Shown here piece by piece: positions 1-13,034 of a stretch of 64,000 nt of DNA; within the stretch, counting starts at the first letter, position 1, and each line of letters starts with the position of its first letter. Source of the stretch: Plantago major. Taxonomy: Eukaryota; Streptophyta; Magnoliopsida; Lamiales; Plantaginaceae. The DNA lies in NCBI GenBank assembly GCA_026545765.1, contig CM048841.1, positions 66,291,354 through 66,355,353 on the forward strand, given 5' to 3'. A program made the position numbers and the translations under genes. The notes under the pieces are model-generated. The model saw nothing but the letters and a program-made list of their open reading frames with translations, ran no database searches and was not told the DNA's origin.

Positions 1-3000
1 AGCAGTCTCCAAAACACAATCATATGCAATAGTCTCCGCAACAGATCCACACTTTCACAATAAAGAACAATGTTATTGAGATACTTTATATGGAAACAAA
101 AATGCTTTTAAAACAGCATTATAATGAGGATATAACATACATAGCGCTACTCAAGAGAAGTTAGAAGTAAAACATTCCCCTATGTTATAGAGCAATCATA
201 GAGATAACATGCCTTTGGCAATTGCAAGTTCAAATAAAATAACTCTCACATGTGCCGACACAAACAGAATACAATATTACTTATAAATTACCAACTGCAG
301 AGATATTCGACAGATGTTTTGGTAAAAGCAAAAGAATAAAACTTTTCATTGTTTACATGGAGGTAGAGGCTGGAAGTAGTAGACCAATCTAAATACAATG
401 GAAAGAGAACCTTTATTCATATGTACCTTATGGCTGTTTTCATCTGGAGTGGTTGAATAATTGATATATAACTGGATTTTCCCAACCTGCTCATGCTCAG
501 GCTCACAGTATATGAAACATGGTCTCACTTTCTCCCCCTGCATATAAAACCGTCATAAGCTTAAACCAGAGCAGTTCATGAGTCCAAAAAAACGGAACTT
601 GAGATCTAAAAAATTTACCGATTCATCAGCCATATCGGCCACCTGAACTACTGCATGGCCACAATACTTTCCTTTAGAATCATGGACTTCAATGATCAAC
701 TCATCTCCAAGTCCATCCGGCAGGCTGCACAAGGATATCAGCAAAATTTACTTAACAATTTCTCTCGAATTGTGGCAGCCAAAAAGAAAACATGAAGTAA
801 AATTTTGACATACAATATTCGAGTTTCACCAGAACCCGGCTGCATCCTCACAGCATCCTCTTCAGGTGAACTTTTTAATCTCAGAGAACAAGAATATAAT
901 TCTGTATGTAAGAAAATAAATCTTTTAGTTAGCCCAAACTAATTAGAGGTTTCTTTAAAAAAAATTAAGTTCAGATGTTTCTGAAATTTAAATGGGGCGC
1001 AACATTTACTTGCATATATACCTTGTACCACTTCATACTTTGATGAGGTGCTTCTCCAAGCATTGTAACTGATCTTGATCAACTCAGGAACCTCTTTTGC
1101 AAACCGTTGAGTTCCAACGATCATATAAGCCAAGCTCTTGTTCACTAAAGACCCATTGACAGTCACCATGGGAGTTATCCGGTCTCTTCTTAATGATCTC
1201 CTCTCGGAAGTGACAATGGTTTTTACATTGGATAACCTTAGCTGAATGTTTTCCAACTTTACTTTAGATGTTGACTTTATCGTTGAAAATGCACACCCTG
1301 TGGGAGGTTCTAGGCCCATCTTCACCTTACGTACTGCAAAATCACGTTTTTTTTTCAAAATACAACACTAATTACCAAAACAAATGTGTTTCATGTAACT
1401 ATGTAAAAAACATTCATACCTTGAATCTTAATCTTTCCAAGAGATTTCTTAGTCTTCACAGAAGCTCCTTCGCTTACAAGGTCGGAAGCATCTTTTCTCA
1501 AAAGTTCTTCTTCTGACTGCAGGAGTACGTGTTTCAACCTAAAAAATTCACAAAAGGGACACCTTAAACAATATTGCAACAGGAAATGAATGTACGTATA
1601 TTAGCAATGCATTCATACGTCTATAAGCGATCCCTAGATACTAAAGATTTCTGAAACCTGGCATGGTGCTTCTGTTTTACAGTTCTACCCATCACTCTTT
1701 TAGCTTATTTCCATCGTTTGACAAGTCATTCACTGCCATCTCAATCTCAAACTTCAATTGGTGGGACATAAATTATTAGACAAAATGGGTGGGATTATTC
1801 AAGTTCCAAAGGGGTCAGAACTGTCTCGAACGTTGTCTAGGCAGCTTCAAATTCGTACTCTTCAGAAAGGTAGTGCTTGAAATTGCTAGTTAGAGAAGCC
1901 ACACAAATTTTGAGAACTTCCTCTAGGCATAAGTTAGAAGCACGTCGATAAATGATTACAACAATGAGGCCAAAGAGCTGGTAACAAAGTCTAAATGGCA
2001 GAACAGTAGAGACTATCCAACAAGATAAAAACACAAGTGCAAAGGTACAGAAACAAGCATCATACCCAAATGCATCCCTCAGCAGAGCACATTCATTTTC
2101 AAGAAATGATGGAGCTTCCATACAGCCCCTGGCCCACGAGTGAAGACACAGTCGAACACATGCGTCATAGGAGAGAACCCCGTACCAGTAACCCAGCCCG
2201 CTGTATCAGCCAAAGTATTATATAAATTGTCAGATAAATTTATTAGACATTGCATATCAATATTTTTATAAAAAATTAAGCGTGCCATACTGAACACTAG
2301 CTCGATTATGATTACCTTGCATGATATGTAGGAAACTTTGCGGGCACATGATTAGGAGCAGATGCAGTCCTGTTAAATTTCACAAACCAACTTAATCGAT
2401 CAAAAATGTAATCGCGCAATACAAATAGAACATATGATGTGGCAAGAGATAAGCTAACTTCTACATGTATAGGGTTACCTTGTCGGTGCTTCAGTTGTAT
2501 TTACTTCTGAGGCAGCTACATTTGTGCTTCTACACGAGTTAGATTGAGTGTCAGTTGCAGGACCACGAGGAGTAGCTGGGCAAGGGTTAGCATCAGTTCT
2601 GACTTTGTCAGAAACTCGGTTAACGTGATGTGATGGGTTAGTCAGCGGGGGTGCACTCGGTATATCGTCGTCAAACTGATTCCTCACCCGTGCATTCCCA
2701 CTGTCCTGGAACCATCAGAAATATAAGCATAACTCAAACCATTTTTTATCTCACCCAATTAAAGAATGCGCCATCAAGCCAAACAAAATAATCATGAAGC
2801 ACTAGCAAACATTATAACATTATTGCTAAATCTAAACAATATAGTGCAATCAAATTTACTCTTCCAAGCCAATAGAAATACTAAGAACATGGGTAAATCC
2901 TAACCTGCTTTAATGACTCCTTATTTGGCATCTGACTGGTACCGGCGAAATTTGAATCTACCCTAAATTTTCGCTCAAGGACACTTGCATAGTTGCTTCC

Positions 3001-3357
3001 CGTCGACGTAGAATTCACTTCTGAGCTCGTAACAGATTCCGACTCATCATCATCATCAGCAAAACCACGATATGCAGATGCAAATCCTCGTCCTCTGCCT
3101 CCATTTAAAAAACCATTCTGCCTGGGACCACCACCACCCATGGGAATTTTATCGTCTTGTGGTGAAGCTTCTAGCGAGTACCGACCTCCATAGCACTCAT
3201 TATCAGAATCGGAGCAGGTATCCATGTCAGACTCAGACAAACTGTCAATGGCTGTAGTAACACTCATGCCAGTAGGCATATGACCGCTCCGAAACCGGGA
3301 AACAGGTGGCATCCCGGAACTGACACCACGATACCGGACGGCATTCTTGCTAGCCAT
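1..3357 (-). CDS. Conserved plant protein, AT4G24610/AT5G65440-like, 3' end outside window
   Basis: I resolved ten coding exons on the minus strand. In transcription order they are 3357-2905, 2705-2479, 2369-2316, 2200-2066, 1538-1420, 1333-1022, 901-814, 724-619, 537-427 and 51-1. All have GT-AG borders, and the phases join into one uninterrupted frame of 552 codons that continues past the left edge. The ATG at 3357 opens MASKNAVRYRGVSSGMPPVS. The N-terminal 150 residues are Ser/Asp/Gly-rich and probably disordered. A compact middle part contains RLCLHSWARGCMEAP and LENECALLRDAFG. It is followed by a C2-like beta-rich segment (about residues 290-535) with LGDELIIEVHDSKGKYCGH and EPEHEQVGKIQLYINYS. 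From memory this matches an uncharacterised plant-specific family of roughly 1,100-1,300 residues, so about half is present. The molecular function is unknown. No frame break was seen, so the gene is probably functional. Confidence 0.85.
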
Positions 3358-4050
3358 TATTACTCAATTCTTCACCTATGCAGCAGACTCTACTCAATCA
3401 GCAAAACACAAAATATTTCTTACTCCAAACAAACAATTCGAAGTCTTATAAACAATAATAAATTGCAAGGCCAAAACTGATGATTTAACACAAAAGTACC
3501 ATTTCAATCAAATACAACAAGATCGAATCTTGAAATTTGAAATCATACCTCTGTACAGAAAATAAACAAACTGCAATTACAGTAAAATTTCAAGAACCCA
3601 ATTACAAAATGTTAACAACACGCATACTCAAGCAGAAGAAAAGAACATAAATTTAGAGCAAAACAATGAAAAAGTAGAAGTACATACCGAAATCTGGAGC
3701 GTTAAAGATAAACCCTTCCACTCTCTCCAAGAAAAAGCACAAGAGTGGCAAGCAAAACCAAATTTAACACGAAAATCCTGAATCTGAAGAGGAAAGGCAA
3801 TGTACCAAGAAATTACAAACCCACCAAAATTAAGATCCCATTTAGCGGTACCAAAAGGGAAAAAGAGACTGAAAGAAGAAAGAGAAGTTAATTACTTCCT
3901 TACAATGTGAATGAATTCTCAATTCTAGTCTAGTAAAAAGAAAAAGACTCCAACTTTATCCTCTCTGTATTTCTGCTGAATTTAATACTGCAAGATTTGC
4001 TTTTCTTCTCTTCTCTTCTGTTTTTCAAGACGAAACCTTTTTGGTTTGGT
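3358..4050 (-). promoter_or_regulatory. 5' leader and proximal promoter of the 1-3357 gene
   Basis: No coding frame is visible. Plausible leader splice sites on the minus strand are a donor after 3689 (CG|GTATGT), a short non-coding exon 3571-3550 between an AG and GTATG, and an acceptor about 20 bases before the ATG (GCATAG). The leader is therefore probably spliced at least twice. A purine/pyrimidine-asymmetric stretch (CTTCTC repeats on the plus strand) lies around 4000-4030 and may mark the transcription start region. These are inferences from splice-like sequence only. Confidence 0.4.
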
Positions 4051-5701
4051 TGTGTCTTTTTCTGCCGTTTGTTACTAAAAAGCTGTCTTCGACATTTCAA
4101 ATTTATTCTTCATCGTGGGTTTAAGATTAACTTAGTAGGTTAATTATTTTAAGGTTATGGTAATCAGTCTTTTTTATTTTGTAAATATAAGTACTACTTA
4201 TTACTACTTTTTGTTTTACAAAATGAAAAATGTAGACGTTAAGAAAAGAAACAGAATGAGAGTGACATGTGAGTTTTGAATTTCAACTTCTTGACTGATT
4301 TTGGTAACGGTAGTCCACTCACTATTTAGTGACACTCACCATTTAGTGACGCGGCTTTAATGGGATTCTAGTTTTATACTCATTTCACTTCTTAAAACAC
4401 TACATAATGATTAATAATCATTAAAGAAAATGCTATAATTTACATGTATTCTTTCAATTATAGTAAGAGTCCCCTTATACATACTCCTATTAGTTAGGCC
4501 TCGACTTTAATTCGAAAATAAAGTTTGTATCCACATTGTGGATGAAAGGGATAAAAGTTGTACAATACAATTGATATCACATAATTGTGGTTAAGTCACA
4601 CTTATGGCTCATGTAGGACATTGTAGATTAAGAATGAAGGATTCTGTTTTGACCTTCCAATTTAATATTGTACACTATGCAAATTGATTTTCGACGAATA
4701 GATGAGTCGGAGTAAGATATTTTGAATAGAATTATCAGAACTTACTGATAAAATAGGTAATAAAGGTTATAAAATTATGGCTTTTTTAATTGATATTACC
4801 GGTTATCGAGTCTGAGTAAATGCAGGTTAATGATAAAGCCATCTTTATACTATTATGCTATGTTCTATTCGTATGAGAACTCATTAATTTCAGTTCGGTT
4901 CAGATACTACAAATAAATTATGTTCTGTTCTGTTTAGATGAAGAGAACAGAGCCTTACTAATATTGCGACTCAAATTCTTGATGTGTCACCACTTACCAA
5001 TATCAAATCTCATGTTGAGACAAAAAAAGGAACTTTTTTGTGGTACTTTGGTTGTTGATGAGAATGTATAGGTTTATAATTTTGTATTGTCCATTGTTCA
5101 TGTCATTCAGAAACGTATGCATTACATATTTATGCCATGAATTATGTGAATTGAATCTCTATGTAAGTTTTAACTTTTCGAACTATAAAAAATCATAAAA
5201 ATGAAGTGGTGTGATGTGCAATTAGCAGTAGCATTTCCAGTTTTGGCGAGGGAAGAATGTGACGGTGAGCCAAGTAATGAACTAATGACAATGAGTGTTG
5301 TACCTAATCTGGAAATTGGAGCCTATTATTCTCCTCACTGTAATCCAATACAATGTATCACATCAATAATTATTTATACTAATAATCATGTGACCTTTTT
5401 CTTAGTGGACAAGTAAATCACATCCATTTTGACCCAAATCTAGGAATAAAGTTGGCTCACACCATGTTACTATTATTGTTGTTAAATTATTAATTCATCC
5501 GTCTCGAAAATAGCTTTACATTTACGTTTTGGGTTGAGAAAATAAAATATATAGTACTTTTGGATAAAATAGTATTAATGGGTCCCTCAAAGTGATTTTT
5601 TTAAGGGGATCTCGTTTTTCAGTCCCGTGGATGATCAAAACATTGTTGGAGGTCCTTGCTTTTTCTTTTTCCCCTATTGTTTTCAACTCCTCACATTACT
5701 A
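4051..5701. other. Intergenic, nothing supported
   Basis: AT-rich sequence with no long reading frame, no splice-consistent exon series and no terminal repeats that I could pair. A short duplicated phrase (ATTTAGTGACACTCACC and ATTTAGTGACGCGG) lies at about 4322-4352. The ORF at 5201-5416 has no recognisable similarity and no exon context. Confidence 0.5.
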
Positions 5702-5704
5702 TTA

Positions 5705-6179
5705 GACTACCCGCATTGGGTGATGACACACGTAATGCATTTTTGATCCGCGACGAGATTATTGTGACGCGACGCATTATCGCGCCATGAAATTCAAATT
5801 TTTTTTATTTTTTTTTATTTTTTTTAAACATATTTATCATATTATAAGAGTGTTTAGAATTTGAAATTAATAAAATTGCTTTTGTAGAAGTCGTTTTACA
5901 ATTTTAAGTTTAATTAAGAGAGAAAAATGAGTTCGATATGGGATGATCCAAACATAGTCAAGAGTGGTCTCTATTTGTAGATCTCGAAAAGTCAAAACCG
6001 TTGGTGATTTTTATTATTTTTTGCATTTTTATTTTTCAAGTTATTCGCGTTTGAAATTGGACAAAACAAAAAAAAATAAAAAAAAAAAGAATGAAGCAGG
6101 TGGCATGCCTTCTTCTTCCCGGCCACCCATCGACGGGACGTATGTCGAGCATCATCGACGGCTTGCATTGCAGGCCGTC
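5705..6179. mobile_element. Tourist-like (PIF/Harbinger) MITE
   Basis: A 475-bp element flanked by TTA on both sides (5702-5704 and 6180-6182), the usual PIF/Harbinger target-site duplication. Its ends are imperfect inverted repeats: GACTACCCGCATTGGGTG against GACGGCCTGCAATGCAAG on the other strand, about 11 of 18 matching. The interior is AT-rich with poly-T tracts and no transposase frame. The divergence suggests an old copy. The family is inferred from TSD and TIR style only. Confidence 0.5.
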
Positions 6180-6182
6180 TTA

Positions 6183-6902
6183 GTAGCCTGCACATAAATA
6201 GAGCCTACCGAACCTTCTTTCATTCTTTTTAATATATGTGGGCCAGGATGAACAGTACTCTGTCAATCTATGTACTGTTCCGCCAACGTAACCCACGTGC
6301 ATGCTTGTTCCATCAAATCCACTGTTTGGCGTACTAACTAGTAACAACATTGGATTAATTTTATTTTTCAAATGTGAAATATTGTTTCTAATCACTCTGA
6401 AACATACAATTCTATGTTCCCGCGAAAGAAGAATAGAAAACGCTAAATGGATTCCGACGATGACGACCGATAGGTACTAAGTAGTGTATTCCCACTGGGT
6501 GGTGTCCGTTCAGCGGGTGGCAAGACGACGGTAGCCCATGGTTAGTTCTCTGCCCACCGTGCTTCTTAGATCTTGTACTTCTCCTTCTCTGTCCATTACT
6601 GACTTCTATCTGCTAATTGCACCAATTCTCGCGCAGATGAAGTTGCCGCCGGCGACTATGGCGTTTCTCCATCCCAAATGCCACGAGCCACTGACCCCAC
6701 TGCAAGAGGGATTGTAAAGCCTAGGGTTCTGATGGTCGATTGACAGGTTGTAAGCGGAGAGGACACCATGCACGATTGTATCCGGTCACCGGGTAGAGAA
6801 GGTACGACCGTATATAGTGGACAAGCGATTTCAGAATTAGTTTTCTATTATGCTTGAATATATTTGTTCATTTCCCTTGTGGGCTTTATATTTCGTCAAT
6901 GG
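6183..6902. other. Gene-poor segment left of the solo LTR
   Basis: There is no supported gene. GC-richer sequence at 6450-6820 contains a short open stretch starting ATGAAGTTGCCGCC (about 6640) that stops after some 25 codons. It could be the 5' end of the ULP1-like gene now lying beyond the 2-kb LTR insertion, but I cannot show splicing. Confidence 0.35.
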
Positions 6903-7220
6903 AGATCTGATGTGCTCAAAATTAATACTTATAATAACACAAGTAGTAAAGCGATTGTTATAGACAGACAAGCTTAAACCACAGGGTCGATCTCTAGGGA
7001 ATTGAATAAGCTAGTTCTATAGAATAGACTCGCTTGTGTAAGTTGTAAACAATATGTGTGGATAGTTTGATACTTTCGACCTAGAACAATTCTATCATGC
7101 ACAAGACAAGGTAAATCCCTAGTTCATGCAATTATACAATCAATGAAGTTTACTTTTTCCTTCCGTGAAGTGTGCTGATACGACTTAATTAATGGTACAT
7201 TAGTCGCAGTTCATCACCTT

Positions 7221-8093
7221 TGTTGATACGGATATATGTCCAATCCGTTAAGGGCGCCATAGAGCGTGTCCTAGAGCGCATCAAGGGTAAAATATCCAAT
7301 TTAGTACTTGTCCGACCTTGGGTAGTCCGCCTTAAGGAAATCCTTCCTGGTCAACCAGTACACTCAGGTCAATACACCTTTTCAGCTAGTCCGACCTAGC
7401 TGGAGGCATGATCTCCGAACTCGACAAAGGATCACATATCCTACATTGTCAGGATGCCAAACGGACCGGACGAGATAAACTCGGGCGCCACCTTTAAAAT
7501 AAGACCAAACGTATATATCAGAACCTCCAGGATACTTCCGGGCAGCTTGTGTCTCGGACAGTCACTAAGTTACCTAGGAACAGACCAACTCGCCAGAGCT
7601 CGGATCATTTTAAAGGTCTCACACGGACCCATCAGCGAGATAGTACTCTGAGAGGTGAAAGGACCAATCTATCCTCTCAAGCCCATCTAATGGTGTTGGA
7701 CTTTCACATACTATTGGGCCCTGGGCCAAGGAATCATTGTTGTCCATATCCTGAACATACACTTGGCATCATTTTATGAACCACTTCATAAGTACATGAT
7801 AACTATAAATATAGCACAATGTCCCATACATTAAGGTAAGTCAACTCATACCATAACTTCCCTCATAATTACTACATTGAGAGCTTCCTTCTCTCTCCTG
7901 AGTAAAGCCTCTTGCCGGTTTGACAATAGCAAACCGAGTTACCCTTCTACCCCCCCCCCCCCCCCCCCCCCCCAAGTCCTTTCAGGTACTCCGGCTCGGA
8001 CAAAGCTCTTAGGACGGACATCAAGTTGGAGGCGGATCTTAGAATTGGGACTTGTAGTAGTTTAGTTAGTGTTTGAGGCTCAAACCCTCAACA
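7221..8093 (+). mobile_element. Solo LTR nested in the 6908-8969 LTR
   Basis: 873 bp, beginning TGTTGATACGG and ending CCCTCAACA, with 6-bp inverted ends TGTTGA/TCAACA and a perfect TSD ACCTT (7216-7220 and 8094-8098). A TATA-like CTATAAATATAGC near 7802 suggests plus orientation. It inserted into the older LTR and later lost its internal region by recombination. Confidence 0.8.
7950..7973 (+). repeat. Poly-C tract
   Basis: 24 consecutive C within the nested solo LTR, downstream of its TATA-like site. It is length-unstable sequence and potentially G-quadruplex/i-motif forming. The exact length may be affected by sequencing. Confidence 0.9.
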
Positions 8094-9269
8094 ACCTTGC
8101 TATTGAAAGTTCAACCAAATACGGACTATAAGTACGTAATCACTTACAAATGAGCCTGTCACGAGCTATGTATCATACAGATATAGCCTAATTAATGATT
8201 AAGACACTAACAAGTTCACACAAATACATCAAGATTCGGAGAAAAGAATAGCAATTTGTCACGTACAAACTTAAACAACAATTTGCACAATTGTTACCTC
8301 AACTCCTCTGTAACAAGGGATCGTCCTTCAGGAAAAATTACTTTGATTGATGTTTGATGCAATCACCAAGAGTTTACAGAGCTTGAACAATTGAAAGAAA
8401 GTCTAAAAGTCTAAAAGATGTGAAATGTATCTGAAAGTATATTTAAAACTAAATACAGAATGCCCTATTTATAGAACCAAGGGAGTAGAATTCAAAATCA
8501 TGGGAAAAACCTACCAGAAACGTGGTTTGAATATTTCACGCTAGTGCTCACCTCTGGTTTCATTGTAGCTCACCGCGGTCTACTCTGTTTCCTCAAAGTT
8601 CTGTCCTTCTGGACCGCGGTGAGCCTCCGTGTTGATGGAGCTCACCGCGGTGAGCTTCCCTTCCGGAAAAACTCCCATTTTTCCACTCCTTCATATTTTC
8701 ACTCCCTTTTCTCAACCTCCTTGTCACCTCCTTGGAGTAGTGGCCCACTACTAGCCTTAGCGTGCTTCTAGAAGCTTGAATACGCTTCGATTTTGCATAC
8801 GCTCCTCTAATTCCTTGCCTTTTATGTAAAAACACATGAAAAAAGTACAAAAACACACAAAATACCCAAACGTGAAAATGCACTAAAACACTATAAAAAA
8901 AGGCTAAAGGACATAACAAAATACAGTTAAAAAAAAGACTAAATGAGTCGTTAAAATATCGACTCATCAAGATCCCAGTTTGACTGTTTGGGACCAGGTG
9001 GGCTATGGATTTGAGAATTGTTGTTTTGATTGTAGGGCTCAATTTGTTGGAAAGATTTTTGCAGCCCACATACATGTCTTACTTATTGTGAACAGATGAT
9101 CAAATTTATAGGATCGGGTTAATCTAACCATTTGTTTTAAAATGTAAATCAAATAGAAGGGGCAGGGTGAAATGCAGTTCCTATAAGAGTGAAATAAAAT
9201 ATAATTTTCTTGATTTTTCAGTTGTTAACGAATTAGATGTAGTAACCTCTGTCTGGCTTGGTTGTGCAG

Positions 9270-10878
9270 TGGTGAAACGCAATTCCTCAACAATGAGCCC
9301 CGTAGTCGAGCAACTAGATGGTAAAAATTATTTCGCATAATATAAATGTAACATTATGCATGAATTTGACTGCTTCTTTCACCATTGGAATGGTCAGGCA
9401 TTATATTTTGTGGAACCAAAAGAACTTCTGTGCGGCGTAGCATGAGGTCCCGTGTATTGCCCGATCAAGTGAATGAACCAGGTATGGACTGTAAGTTTAG
9501 GCATGTATGTAAACAGGGGCAGCTGATCATTACACCTAAGTGGATGCATTGTTTTTCATGTGATTTAGAGGAAGACGTGATAGAGACACCCGAGATGCGC
9601 ATTAAGCGCAAGGCAAGATCGAGGAAACCGGTCAACTTGGTTGAGTCAGGTTACGATATTTGTGAAACCTTTAACCTTGCTTGTTAGCAGATTTAGCATT
9701 TTATCCGTACATGCTAACCAGATCAATATACTTGATGCAGATAGTGATAGCATGGATGAAGTGGAGGTGCGGTGTAAAAAGTCGGCTGCAGGGACGTCAG
9801 GTGCGTGAGCTATAATTGAACTGTATTGAATTAGTGTTGGCATAATATATAACTTGATCATGCCAATCAAGCCATTACATGTCCTACAAATAACGTGTCC
9901 AGCAAGGGTCTGTTTAAGAGGGGCAAGAAAAAAGTGACTTCCGCTGATAAAATTGGTTAGACTTGCACTATTTAAAAAAAAAACTGATCAATATCTCCCA
10001 CATGGGAATTGGTCGATGTGTTGACATGTCCGTTCTCCTTTGTGGATACAGGTGTCAGTGTAGGTACACTGAGGCGTATGGCTACCCGTAGTTGTAACCT
10101 TGGAAAACGTATGCGGGCGAGTGGTGGGATGACCAGTGATACGATTTACCTATCTTTATTCAGTACCGACTATACGTAAATTGTTATGTATGTTCTCACT
10201 TATGTAATGCTAATTCTGAAACAAGTATTCAATGTGCCCCGGCGGAGACTGTGGCCAAAAGTCAGTTAATTTAACTTCCATCTAAGTTAGATATCCTGAC
10301 ACCAGAATGAAGTAGCAAAATAATCATTTTTGTTGTTATGCTTGTGTCAACTAGGGCGGTCCTACCCAAATTATCGCAGCAATGTGCAGTCAGCAGTTTG
10401 TGAGATCCGACAGTTATGTCTCACAGATGCCCACCTTGGCGCGATATGGCAGATGCCATTATGGTACTTTGTTGAGGCAGCTATCTGTATGGACACTGAG
10501 GAGTACGACAGGTATAAGAAGCTGGACTCGTTGATCGCTGATATGATGGAGCGGTCTGCTCGCCGCGGGCAACAGAATGTAGATGGGTTTGATATTGGTG
10601 GAAGGATCGTGTGCCCCATGCGTACAGATCTAAAACTTATATTTGGCATACGTGATGGTGAAAAACCAATACACATCGGTGGAGGTGTTGTGGAGTCTTC
10701 AGCATTCCTTGACCGATGTTGGCCCGACAGGCCGAAGCGCGCCTTCCTGCTGTCCAGGAGTGTGATACTCGAAGTACTTAAGGCGAAGGTTAGACGGCCT
10801 GTTACTGATCCCACTGTTGTTGAGGATGTAGCTTGTTTGGTGCACATGTTCCTGTTATCAGTTGTTTTTATAGCCACG
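9270..10878 (+). pseudogene. Transposon-associated ULP1/DUF1985-type gene remnant
   Basis: Several short splice-flanked exons encode a basic, low-complexity region (for example 9270-9320, 9398-9481, about 9571-9630, about 9739-9800, and about 10053 onward). They are followed by the main exon 10355-10878, with AG before and GTGAGT after. The main exon encodes about 175 residues with WQMPLWYFVEAAICMD, FDIGGRIVCPMRTDLKLIFG, DGEKPIHIGGG and a hydrophobic C-terminal stretch VEDVACLVHMFLLSVVFIAT. I recognise this pattern as the N-terminal DUF1985/plant-mobile-type domain of ULP1-protease-family proteins common in plant MULEs. The ULP1 peptidase half is missing: the frame stops at 10899, where a convergent gene begins. 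It is either truncated or its 3' part has been replaced. Confidence 0.5.
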
Positions 10879-12029
10879 GTGAGTAGTGAGAATGTCTAAC
10901 CACGTAGCTTTCTAGCATTGCGAATGTCTATGTCCCATAGGCTACGGTGCTCATCAGATACAACAATAGCCACACATGAATCCAACTGCAACTTAGTTCC
11001 CTTCACGAACTGCTTCCACCCCTTGGTGATCTGGCAACAGGACCCTGATCGAATATAGACCACTGGCCATGTCCCGTTCTCCCCGACCACTCTCAAACGA
11101 ACTCGGTTAAACCCTTGGGTGAGATTGTTCACCCCGAACTTAGGTGGGAGAGTCTGCAGGGAAATACCAAAATGTGTATATGAGCTTGTCTGAATTTCTC
11201 AAATCAATTGACAAAGGGCTTTTCAGTTATTATGAAATTACCAGATGGTAACCCCTGGTTATGTGTGCCTTTTTAATTGTGACGAAAGAAGCATAAGTCC
11301 CTGCATCTTCCTATTTTATCCAGTAAGAAGGCTTTGGTGTTTGGGCTTGCTTCACTGGCAGCGCCGACTTCGAGCTCTCGCCAACAAAGAAACCTGATTT
11401 CACGTATGGATTGAAGTTAGTAATTCCCATCTACTACAAAACATCAAGGCACATAAGTTTACGAAAAAAAACTGCTGCCATATACGCAGTCAGTACAAGT
11501 TAGACTGACAAGTTATCCTCCCCTTAAGCACGGTGCTTTGGTCCCTTGCTATAGTCTCGGACTGACCAGGGACTGGGTGAAAAGAGAACATAATATGTGT
11601 TATTAATGAGTTCAAGTTGAAACGGGGACTTTGTCCTGCATTAAATTGACATGCCTCCATCATCGTCGAAGCTGTTTAGAAGATCACCAATGTATGACCA
11701 GTCGTACTCTTCAGATGATTCATCTTCCACTCGAGCTATGGACGGATATAGGAGATGTCTTCCCTCCGGTTTGTTCATCCGGTTCACCTGCAATCAAGTA
11801 TGTCCCGATTAGTCCTGCGTTTCGCATATCCAGAATCACAGCGCCTGACCTATCCCTGGCAAGGTTTCCAGCTTGACGGGCGACACTAGTTTGCCTCCGG
11901 TATCTAGTTTTCTACCGGGCAGCAGGATCGAGGCACCCACTTCAGACTTGAGCTCCGCTGGTTCACCAACAGGTTATGGTCCTTGGTGTATGGGTGTAGG
12001 GATAACATATGTGACAAAATTCCCAGCAA

Positions 12030-12970
12030 TTAGTTACATAGTAATAGTTTTAAAGTGGATGTGATAAAAAGGCAGGACACGTCTGGAAAATAAGAGAATC
12101 AGTTTGAAATTAGAATTTCAAGTTAATCATAGATATTACTAATTGAAGGCAGTACATTAAAATCCCTACATGATTTACCAGGCCGGCCCGATTCTTGCTT
12201 CACCCGTGGGACGGGAGACTTACTTATTGGCACTGCCAGTGTTGCGTTCACTGGCTAGATCAAATAAGCATGTTCGAATAAGTATTTAACTTGAAATTAC
12301 GGGGACAACCACGATGAAGTTAACACACAACTATAATCTTAAAGTGTATGATTTTACCATCACATTTGAGTAAATACCTACCCCTGGTTCTTTACAGTGG
12401 ATCCCCATTGTGGCCTTTGAGTTGTAGGGTCTGGATGAGTGAGGTGTTGGCCCTGTGGTAATTGAAATGATTAACTAGTAAGTTTAAATAGTTTTAAAGT
12501 GGGTGTGAAGAAAGGCAGGACATGACTGGAAAATCAGAGAATCCCCGATCTCGTAAACTACAAGTTTCAATGGTGTAATCCAATGCCTGATTGTTTAGGA
12601 ATAGCCCAAATTTGAATCAGAATTTCAAGTTAACTATAGATATTACTAATTGTCGAAAATACATCGTAAAATACTACATATTTTAAGTACCTGTCCGACC
12701 CGATTCTTGCTTTACCGGTGGCACCGGAGATTTACTTCTTGGCGCTGACAGTCTTGCATTTCCTAGCATGATCCAATAAGTACGTCACAAGTAGGGCCAA
12801 CCACGCGCAAAGTTAATACACAACATTAATCTTATCATGTACGATTTTACCATCCTACTTGAGTAAATACCTATCCTAAGTTCTTTAGGGTCTAGGCCCG
12901 ATGTGGCCTTGGATTTGCAGGGTCTGGATGACTGAGGTGCTGGCCCTGTGGTAATTGAAATGATCAACTA
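12030..12970 (-). repeat. Tandem duplication of B3-gene exons and introns
   Basis: Two diverged copies, about 12030-12480 and 12480-12970, each hold the same pair of minus-strand exon-like segments. One encodes TTGPxPxSSRPxxSKAT. The other encodes SKSPVPxVKQESGRxG, ending at a GT donor. Landmarks repeat 511 bp apart (CCCGATTCTTGCTT at 12187 and 12698). The coding segments are conserved better than the introns between them. The upper copy has about 65 bp of extra intron sequence. Confidence 0.7.
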
Positions 12971-13014
12971 TGTTGGTCCGGATAACAACAAAGTAAAAGA
13001 CTGTGTGTGGGGGC

Positions 13015-13034
13015 GGGGGGGGGGGGGGGGGGGG
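13015..13034 (+). repeat. Poly-G tract in family Y LTR, copy 1
   Basis: 20 G in a row, preceded by TGTGTGGGGGC, 44 bases inside the LTR. The other copy of this LTR has a poly-G tract at the equivalent position (40669-40682). Confidence 0.9.

Larger units (their letters stand above)
6908..8969 (-). mobile_element. Solo LTR (family X) with nested solo LTR
   Basis: It starts TGATGTGCTC and ends CGACTCATCA, and is flanked by the perfect 5-bp duplication AGATC (6903-6907 and 8970-8974). No internal region, PBS or second LTR is present, so this is a solo LTR left by LTR-LTR recombination. In reverse orientation it begins TGATGAGTCG, like the LTRs at 13359-14855 and from 61719, so I place all three in one family. 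Removing the nested LTR at 7221-8093 leaves about 1.18 kb. GC-rich palindromes (CTCACCGCGGTGAGC) lie at about 8570-8655. Confidence 0.8.

Noticed and set aside
8593-9075. 160-residue minus-strand ORF
   Set aside because: It crosses the right boundary of the solo LTR at 8969, so it is a chance frame.
10371-10877. 168-residue minus-strand ORF opposite the DUF1985-like exon
   Set aside because: It is a shadow frame; the plus-strand frame has domain motifs and proper splice borders.
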